Assembly (NCBI GenBank): GCA_017163975.1
Contig: JAFFSR010000306.1
Span: 808,564-872,563, forward strand
DNA from: Anastatus disparis
Taxonomy: Eukaryota > Arthropoda > Insecta > Hymenoptera > Eupelmidae
DNA length: 64,000 bases
Reading direction: 5' to 3'
Shown here: one piece after another, positions 57,060-64,000 of the stretch
Layout of the letters: every line of letters starts with the position of its first letter
Position numbering within the stretch: the first letter of the stretch is position 1
Made by a program: the position numbers and the translations under genes
The notes under the pieces: model-generated
What the model was told of the DNA's origin: nothing
Databases searched by the model: none
What the model saw: only the letters and a program-made list of their open reading frames with translations

Positions 57060-58033
57060 ATGATAGAAAAAGACGTAGATAATAAAAATAAATTAGATAA
57101 TAGTAAAAGTATAAATGTAAAAAAACAAATTTAAATGATCTCACAGATCAATTAAAAATAGAATTATCTAGTAGAGATCAAGCAGTTACTAGAAATTATA
57201 AACTCTCTAAAGACATAAAATTTGAAATATTTGAGGACTACTTGAAGTCTGAAATTAGAATTAGAAAACTAGGTTATGTTTTTGAAAATAACTTTGATTT
57301 ATTGTTTGATGATAATAAGATAGCTGAAGATAAATTTAAAGTTAGAGATATAATTATAAATCACATAAATTCTGATTATCATAATAAAATTATACAACTT
57401 AAAGGAGCCTAAAGAAATCTTAGATAAATTGAAAGAAATTAAAAAGACTAGAATCTAGAACTACGAGTATCTCAGCTAAGCAAGAGTTATTTTCTTATGT
57501 TTCAAACCAAAGAAAGAAACAGCTGCTGAATTTATTGATAAATTCGATGAAAAAATTAGAATTTTTGAAAATATACCAGATGCTGGTACAATACAAGAGA
57601 AAGAAAAACGAGACTGTTTTATTCAGGCTGTAGTTGAAGCAGTTCCTGAAATTTTAATAACTGATTGTATTTTTAAAGAAACAACCTCAAAGGAAATGTC
57701 TTTCAATCAACTAAAAGTCACTTGTTACAGGTGGATACTATCAAGCTCGGAGAGATATCGAAACAGCAATCACAAACAACTGCCTTTTACACCAAAGCAA
57801 AAAGAGTATTTTGCAAAGGCTGTGGAGCTGATGGACATATAGAAAGAAACTGTCCAAACCCGGGCAAAAGATTCTGCTACTCTTGCCATAAGATCGGCAC
57901 TCATGTTGCACGTGACTGCCGAAAAAGAAAAGGTAACACTGACAGAGAGAGTCAGTCAGCGAGGCCAAAAGAGGACGTTGGTCGCCTTCTGCAGGGAGAA
58001 AACATTGAGATTTTCTTCCTCAAAGAGAACTGA
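57060..58033 (+). CDS. gag: Copia Gag with two CCHC zinc knuckles, frame-broken
   Basis: Starts MIEKDVDNKNKL at 57060. The frame slips in an A run near 57120, then reads LNDLTDQLKIEL, FEIFEDYLKSEIRIRKLGY and DIIINHINSDYHNKIIQL, the capsid-like part of a Copia Gag (UBN2-type). A one-base change near 57405 breaks it again (PKEILDKLKEIKKTR in another frame) and further shifts follow. The end is clean: CKGCGADGHIERNC and CYSCHKIGTHVARDC (57812-57928) are CX2CX4HX4C nucleocapsid knuckles that bind RNA during packaging. The stop is at 58031-58033, and the protease begins in another frame just downstream. Confidence 0.85.
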
Positions 58034-58041
58034 TCGCAAGC

Positions 58042-58335
58042 GTGAAAACAGCAACAAATCTAATCTCACTAATAGAACAAAAATACAATGGAAATGTTGG
58101 TTCAAACCATAGTAATACTGTTGGTGATCCTCCGAAAACCTACTCTTTACAAGCCATTGCTGAAAATTATAAGGGTAAGTGTAATAATCAATTTCTAATA
58201 GATTTTATAGCTGATTCAGGTGCTACCGAGCACCTTTGTAACTCAAAAATTTATTTAGACAAACTAAATAAAAATGTAAAACTAAGATTAAATGCGCCGA
58301 TAAGAACAGTAATTTTAACACGGAAGGATCCGTAA
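58042..58335 (+). CDS. Copia aspartic protease region
   Basis: The frame carries FLIDFIADSGATEHLC (about 58189-58240). DSGA is the active-site signature of the retroviral-type aspartic protease, which cuts the polyprotein as a dimer. It shifts frame near 58330, after which the pol reading continues from 58373 in another frame. In an intact Copia this would be one continuous Gag-Pol frame. Confidence 0.85.
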   Translation: MKTATNLISLIEQKYNGNVGSNHSNTVGDPPKTYSLQAIAENYKGKCNNQFLIDFIADSGATEHLCNSKIYLDKLNKNVKLRLNAPIRTVILTRKDP

Positions 58336-58372
58336 AATTAAAATTGACATAGAAAAGGATAGAAAAGCTGAA

Positions 58373-59893
58373 TTGAAAAATACTTTATATTCTGAAAATC
58401 TGTCTAATAACTTGTTGTCTTTAAGGAAATTTGTGGATAATGGCTTAGAAATTTACTTAAATAATAAAGTTATTGAGATTTATGATCCTAAAATCAAAGA
58501 GAATATACTCACCGGAGACTATAAATGTCCCTTCTGGACAATTAAATTGAAAATCAATAAAGATTATAATTCTGATATAAATGAAGTCACATCCTTTTAC
58601 AATACAAGAAGCAAAGTTTACAGTCAATCTGAAAACTCAAATATAGAAAATAACGTAGAAAATAAAATCATTCTTGACAATGATAAAACAGACAAACAAG
58701 AATTAAATACAGATTTTCTAAAAACCTTGAGCAATCGAAAAACTCATACTGTAGATTCAGTAGATAATGCTAATGTAATTCTAAATAATAATATAGTAAA
58801 ACAAAATAACTTTGATAATAAGAAACTGTCAGAAATACTTCTATGGCATTATAGATTGGGACATGCGTCGAAATCCTACTTGCTAGAATTAATAAAGAAT
58901 AAACAGAATACAATTAAACAAAAGGAATTAGTTGAAGATAGCAGTATAGCCAAATGTCAAACTTGTTTAGAAGCAAACAGTAGCAAATTGAGTTTCTCAA
59001 AAACTAGAACGAGAGCAACTAAACCTCTGCAAATAATACATGCAGACACCATGGGACCAATATCACCTCAGTCTCACCCAAGTGGATACAGATTTATTCT
59101 GGTAATTATTGATGATTACTCCAGAGCAGCTTTAGTATATCCAATGAAAACCAAAACAGAAACTCCTGAACACTTAGAATCGTTTATTAAGAGTCTAAGA
59201 AATTTGATTGGTTCAGAAGAAAAACTCAGTTACCTTCGATGCGATAGAGGAACTGAATTCACAGGACTGGAAACAGTTACTGTACTAAAGAAATATGGTG
59301 CAGAACTGCAACTTGCCTGCCCTGATACACCTCAACATAAGCGGGTAGCTGAAAGGTTCAACAGAACCTTAGAATCAAAAATTAGAGTAATGATGCTGGA
59401 CTCCAGGATTGCCGGCAACTTACTGGAATTTAGCCGCAAAGCCGCAGTGTATGTATACAATAGAACACCACATAAATCTGTAGAAATGCTAGCACCATTA
59501 AAAATGATTTTAAAGGAGAAGTCTCTGCCTTTAGATCAAATGAAGAGATTTGGATGCCTCGCTTTCGTCAAAATACATAGGAATACTGCTACAAAATTTT
59601 CACCTCAGGCTCTAAAGGGCTTCTTAGTCGGATATGTTGATACTGGCTATGTAATTATAGTGCCTGATCATAGTAACAAATTATATGAGAGTAAGCACGT
59701 TAGATTTGTTGAAGATCTAACTTACAAAGACGTAATCAAAAACATAGAGAAATCTGAATTTAATGTAAATTCATTAGAAATGGATTGTTCTAACGAACAG
59801 AATGAACTGAATGTGATATCTGATGAACCAATGTTAAGTCCAGAGGGAGAACCCTCACCAGCAACCAGTTGTAAGAAAAAGAGGGAGACCTAG
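58373..59893 (+). CDS. Copia integrase (GAG-pre-integrase, zinc finger and DDE core)
   Basis: An open frame of 506 residues. The first ~150 residues include LSNNLLSLRKFVDNGL of the protease-integrase linker. LLWHYRLGHASKSYLLELI followed by KCQTCLEANSSK gives the HHCC zinc-binding N-terminus (about 58849-58980). The catalytic core has D in IIHADTMGP (near 59043), D in LRCDRGTEF (near 59241) and E in VAERFNRT (near 59349), the DDE triad for strand transfer. GFLVGYVDTGYVI is the conserved C-terminal motif. This is the best preserved part of the element and shows no internal stop. Confidence 0.93.
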   Translation: MKNTLYSENLSNNLLSLRKFVDNGLEIYLNNKVIEIYDPKIKENILTGDYKCPFWTIKLKINKDYNSDINEVTSFYNTRSKVYSQSENSNIENNVENKIILDNDKTDKQELNTDFLKTLSNRKTHTVDSVDNANVILNNNIVKQNNFDNKKLSEILLWHYRLGHASKSYLLELIKNKQNTIKQKELVEDSSIAKCQTCLEANSSKLSFSKTRTRATKPLQIIHADTMGPISPQSHPSGYRFILVIIDDYSRAALVYPMKTKTETPEHLESFIKSLRNLIGSEEKLSYLRCDRGTEFTGLETVTVLKKYGAELQLACPDTPQHKRVAERFNRTLESKIRVMMLDSRIAGNLLEFSRKAAVYVYNRTPHKSVEMLAPLKMILKEKSLPLDQMKRFGCLAFVKIHRNTATKFSPQALKGFLVGYVDTGYVIIVPDHSNKLYESKHVRFVEDLTYKDVIKNIEKSEFNVNSLEMDCSNEQNELNVISDEPMLSPEGEPSPATSCKKKRET

Positions 59894-59919
59894 AAAAGAA
59901 GCAACTGTATTGTTCTTTT

Positions 59920-61599
59920 TTGAATGATGATACAGAAACGTCAGTCTTAGAAAATTATGATGAAGTATTGAGTGATATTAAATATCATGCTCTCTTAGCG
60001 AAAATTCAAGGTGATCCTCAATCTTACAGGGAAGCTGTTAACTCAAAAGAGAGTGAAAATTGGATCCAAGCGATCAAGAATGAACTGGAAGCTCTTAAAA
60101 ATAAGCAAGCATATGTTCCAACAGAGAGATTGGAAACTTATGCAGAAAATAGAAAGCCAAATATAATCAGTTCTAGATGGGTATTTAAAAGAAAGATAAA
60201 TGAACTTGGAGAGCATAAGTATAAAGCTAGACTAGTCACTAGAGGATTTCAAGATAGAAATACTTATGATTTGAGAGAGACATATGCACCTGTTTCTACA
60301 TTGCACTTATCAGAGCATTCCTGTCGATTGCTAATAAGTATAGACTTAAGATAATGCAACTAGATATTGAAACTGCATTTCTTTTATGGAGATCTAAGTG
60401 AAGAGATCTACATGGAAATTCCTGAAGGAATAGAATTGAGTAAAGATATGAGAAAGAAATTTGTCTGGAAATTGAATAAATCTCTATATGGATTAAAGAT
60501 AAGTCCAAAGAAATGGAACGACAAATTTTCTGAAGCTATCAAAGAACTTGGTTTTGATTCAAATGACATAGATCCTTGTCTTTTCTTGAAACGCTCAGCA
60601 ATGATTTCACAATAGTGATTTTGTATGTTGACGATATATTGATAGCTGGCTCAAACGATAAACTGCTAAACGAAACTAGAGATAAGTTGAGTGGAGAAAT
60701 TTAAAGTAAAGGACTTGGGAAATCCTAAAGAATTTCTTGGTATTAAGATCACTAGAGACTTTAATGAACAAACAATTAGATTGAATCAAACTAAGTTCAT
60801 CAGTAAGATGCTTCATAGATTTGGATTTGATAAATGTACACCTACATGTACACCTATGAAACAAAGTGATGTTTCAAACTTATTGAGGAAAAATAGAGAA
60901 GAGAACGAGTATACAGGAGGTCGCTACACCTAATAAACAATATAGAGAAGCTGTTGGTTCCTTGTTGTACTTGGCAAGCTCGACTAGACCAGACATATCT
61001 TATGCAGTCAATGTCTTGAGCCGTCATCAAGTCAACCCCACCAAATATGATTGGGAAATGGTAACTAGAGTCTTCCGATATTTATCAGAACTAGACATTA
61101 TGAGCTGATCTTTAGAAACACCTCGAATGATATGGAAGCATTTTCAGATGCAAGTCTGTCAGATTGTAAGAACTCCTTAACAACATGTGGTTATGTTATT
61201 AGATTGTTTGGGAATGCTGTGTCCTGGAGAACACACAAGCAGCCTAGTGTAGCTCTCTCAACTCTGCCAATCTGAATATGTAGCTATGAGCGAGACGTGT
61301 CAAGAGATCATGTCAATGCATAACTCCATCAAACTAATGATTAATAGAGATCTATTTCAATCTCGTTGTACTGTGATAACATGTCTGCAATATCATGTGC
61401 GAAAGTCAACGGTGGAAACCGCTTAAGACACATGGTAGAAAGACGTGAGAACTATGTCAAAGAATGTGTAACTAGAAAACACATTAATATTGAATGGATA
61501 AAGTCAAAAGAACAATTAGCTGATATTTTTACTAAAGCTCTAACAACTCAGTTGCATGATAAACTTACATATGAAATTTCAAATATGAATATAATGTAA
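59920..61599 (+). CDS. Copia reverse transcriptase and RNase H, frame-broken
   Basis: ENWIQAIKNELEALKNKQA and SSRWVFKRKINELGEHKYKARLV open the RT (to about 60300). The frame then breaks near 60305 and again at an extra T near 60383; the sequence between reads IMQLDIETAF and continues YGDLSEEIYMEIPEG and NKSLYGLKISPKKWN. LYVDDILIAG (YVDD active site) is at about 60623-60652 in another frame. Then come FKVKDLGNPKEFLGIKI, RPDISYAVNVLSRHQ, FSDASLSDCKNSLTTCGY (RNase H start), YCDNMSAISCAK and KEQLADIFTKAL near the 3' end. All landmarks of a full RT-RNase H are present; at least five single-base breaks interrupt them. Confidence 0.9.
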
Positions 61600-61726
61600 A
61601 GTAATAATAATCCTTTCTCATTCTGTTTTAGACTCTTCTGATGATGAGACCAGTATCAATGGTCAGAACAATGAATCTTGGGACTAGGAAAAGTCAAATA
61701 GAAAGTATTCAGCAAGTGAGAGGGAG

Positions 61727-62032
61727 TGTTGGAGCGAATCACTTGACAGAATAAATATCAAGGAAATCTTAGCGCTTGAAGCGACACCTGCTCTCGAACA
61801 ACTCGCACCGGCGGCACGCGTGCAGTCAGTCTAAGACAGATGTTGCTAGAGCCAACACGCTTCTTTCGTTTCTTGCCTGATTGCCTAGAGTGTATTTTTA
61901 TAACGTAGAGTTTTATCTAGTTTGTTTGTCTTATTTACTATAGATTAAATACAGCGTCAATCTAAATTACCTTTACCTAACTTTTTATTTATTCAACCCA
62001 CTAATAAATAAAATAATATAAATAATCCTACA
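61727..62032 (+). repeat. Copia 3' LTR
   Basis: 306 bp, matching the 5' LTR except for one substitution and two one-base length differences. It is preceded by the purine tract AGTGAGAGGGAG, and AAACA follows. Confidence 0.95.
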
Positions 62033-62250
62033 AAACACTTCTTAATTCAGTAGATAGTTTAAACAATCTTGACAACGACGATGATGATGAGGATGATATC
62101 AGGAGCAGACCTAATGAAGATGAGGAAGAGGGTATTATGATAATGATGAGAGCAATGATTTTAATATTCAATCACCCGGTGAGAGATTTACCGTTTTCCA
62201 AGATTTTGAACAGTTTGTTCAGCGTTTTCAAATAAATGACTGACGAATGT
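62033..62250 (+). pseudogene. Continuation of the acidic segment after Copia
   Basis: Starts with the second AAACA and reads LLNSVDSLNNLDNDDDDEDD, then a frame change near 62125, then NDFNIQSPGERFTVFQDFEQ and FVQRFQIND to a stop near 62240. It is the downstream half of the ORF split by Copia (upstream half 54890-55107). The FTVFQDFEQFVQRF stretch is compatible with the start of a Polinton-type polymerase protein, but this is a weak call. Confidence 0.5.
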
Positions 62251-62289
62251 TAATAAAATAATTTTACCATCCGAAAATATTAATCTATA

Positions 62290-64000
62290 GTATGGTTAGA
62301 ATTAGCTATACATGATATTCATGCGTATTTAATTTCACTGGTGCGCATAAATGATAGGTTAGGTGTAAGCGTACGAAATGCGAATTTTGCACGAGATGCC
62401 GCAGGTCTATCAATAAGACCAATAGATAACTTTCATTATAACGATCTATGGGGTTTAATTAACAGATTGGTCCAGTGATGAAAACTTTCATATAAATGAA
62501 AGTTTTATTTTTTTCTGCATTATTTGTTAATGTCCCGAACGGTGGTAGAAATAGACGTAAAAAAGAGTTATCGGTTGATGCAGTAGGTCAGAGATCCTTT
62601 GTATCTATCAGCAACGATGATAATATGTGTCTTCCTAGAGCACTAGTTGTGGGCGAAGCACACATTGAGCTGAAAAAATCAGCAAACGATGAAACGCGAG
62701 AAATTTTGAAAAATATTCGCGATGGTAGACGAGCAATGCAGAAAAATCGGGCGAATTTGCTTATAAATAAAGTAAATGTCGAGATTCCTGCAAATGGATG
62801 CGGAGTTCACGAGATTGAAATATTTCAACAATATTATTCTCAACATGGAATAGCATTTCGTAATTGATAGCATGACTTTTGGTAATGGTGAGCCTCCGTT
62901 TTTCAAAGGTCGTCAATATGTAAATTCTGAATTGTATGATGTAATAAATATTTTATATAATAGAAGAACATGCCATTATGATACAATTTTAAATTTAACC
63001 GGTGTTGCGTGGAACAGATTCTTTTGCGAACTTTGTAATAAAAGATACCAGTTTATTGACGGTGATAACTGTACAGCAGTTTGTTTTGCGTGTTTTGTAA
63101 AACCGCCATGCGTTTCGGAAAATGTAAATTTAATAAAATATGTTGATTGGCAATCGAAATTTTTACAGTAATCAATGTTATGCTAACCATAAAAAAAACG
63201 GGAACATGTGAGAATTTGTTTGAGTTGTAATAAACGTTACAATATTTACAGGTGTACGCATGTGTGTGGTAATAAATGGTGTGGTACATGTCGTAAAATC
63301 ATAGTACAAATGAATTATGTTATATTCAGCCGATTCCAGATCGTTCAAACCTTCGACTGTAACCGGAGAAGAAATGCAAAGTATATCGACAAGAAAAAAT
63401 TTGTCTTTTACGATTTTGAAACACGACAAGATTCTGCTTATTTTGATTATCCGACAATCAAAGTTCATATACCAAATCTCTGCGTTGTTAAGCAAACTTG
63501 CGATGATTGTCTTGATTTACCAAACATCGAACGAATGTGAAAAATATGTAAATGGACAACGTGCGGCGTCCACGAGAATGTTTTTCACAATAATCCGATG
63601 AAAGCTTTACTTGACTTGACGATACGAGGAAAATCAGCGTTTGATCAAATCATTTGTATAGCCCATAATGCTAAAGGCTTTCACGCACAATTTATTCTTA
63701 AAGAAATTGTTAAAAATTCAAATGAAGTTCCTGATGTGGTATTAAATAGTCAAAATATTATAATGGTACAGTGTGGGCGAACGAAATTTATCGACAGTTT
63801 AAATTACTTCCAAATGAAATTAAGCGCTCTTCCAGATGCTTTTGCATTACCACCAAGTAGAAAAAAAGGTTATTTTCCGCATCTTTTTAATAACTAAAAC
63901 TACGTAGGAGCTTTATCCGATGCTAAATATTACTCGCTTGGATTCAATGTCAACAAGCGAGAGGGAAGAATTTTTCAAGTGGGTACAATGAACATTGTGA
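62290..64000 (+). pseudogene. Polinton/Maverick-type DNA polymerase B, degenerate, runs off the window
   Basis: Segments on the plus strand in consistent order match the N-terminal and exonuclease part of the protein-primed family-B polymerase of Polintons and related adintovirus-like elements: IHDIHAYLISLV and VRNANFARDAAGLS (62300-62420); NDDNMCLPRALVVGEAH and NGCGVHEIEIFQQYY (62616-62840); cysteine-rich zinc-binding stretches FFCELCNKRYQF, RICLSCNKRYNIY and GNKWCGTCRK (63020-63300); FVFYDFETRQD (63401-63433), the Exo I D-x-E motif; IAHNAKGFHAQF (63658-63693), the Exo II region, with His where Asp is normal; and FIDSLNYFQMKLSALPDAF further on. The frame changes near 62480 and 62870, then one frame carries several stops to 64000. 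It is an inactive fossil; palm-domain motifs would lie past the window. Confidence 0.85.

Larger units (their letters stand above)
55108..62032 (+). mobile_element. Copia LTR retrotransposon, 6.9 kb, AAACA target duplication
   Basis: The LTRs at 55108-55413 and 61727-62032 are both 306 bp and nearly identical, begin TGTTGGAGCG and end AATCCTACA. The 5-bp target duplication AAACA sits at 55103-55107 and 62033-62037. A primer site, GGTTATGGGC, follows the 5' LTR (55414); it is complementary to the initiator tRNA-Met anticodon arm, as used by Copia. A purine tract GAGAGGGAG precedes the 3' LTR. Domain order gag - protease - integrase - reverse transcriptase - RNase H is diagnostic of Ty1/Copia. 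The ORF is broken at many points although the LTRs indicate a recent insertion. Confidence 0.95.

Overview
This window is AT-rich, gene-poor eukaryotic DNA, almost certainly from an arthropod and most likely an insect. The evidence is the mix of Copia, BEL/Pao, Polinton, pogo-type and Helitron-type relics, a Copia primer-binding site that pairs with the initiator-tRNA-Met anticodon arm, a tRNA-derived SINE, GT-AG introns and many foldback/MITE elements. No intact single-copy host gene, rRNA, functional tRNA or CRISPR array was recognised. The order within insects cannot be settled from the sequence.

Layout. (1) 1-1735: a minus-strand Pif1-like (Helitron-type) helicase relic, cut at a TA by a 1.07-kb foldback element. 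(2) 1740-33189: one 31.45-kb composite element bounded by ~1.27-kb terminal inverted repeats that start CCGGGTGACAGTGCGAG and are flanked by TATA. No transposase or other credible gene lies inside. Its interior is a 7-kb array built on a 12-bp unit, then an 18.6-kb satellite with a ~1,110-bp monomer (17 landmark copies, itself a fourfold ~278-bp nested repeat), then minisatellites and CG-rich palindromic modules. (3) 33896-39674: a broken spliced gene of an arthropod DDE-like family; its large intron holds a 2.5-kb foldback element. (4) 39675-47995: mostly non-coding, with foldbacks, a TTAA-flanked MITE, a 3 x 176-bp minisatellite packed with TGACGTCA sites, and a 1.25-kb solo LTR with an AAAT target duplication. 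(5) About 48090-51835: a pogo/CENP-B-type DDE transposase pseudogene, split by a TTAA MITE that itself carries a SINE, then fused to a degenerate BEL/Pao pol fragment. (6) 52137-52339: a TTAA MITE with a paralogous empty site ~1 kb downstream. (7) 54890-64000: a Polinton/Maverick-type protein-primed DNA polymerase B region, broken upstream of its conserved part by a 6.9-kb Copia element with nearly identical LTRs and an AAACA target duplication; it runs off the window.

The window is therefore a nest of insertions, several with readable boundaries. The most unusual object is the 31-kb TIR element made almost wholly of hierarchical tandem repeats. A second pattern is that many reading-frame breaks, including several in the very young Copia, are single-base changes, often in A or T runs. 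That could be decay or uncorrected long-read homopolymer error, and it affects how 'pseudogene' calls here should be read.
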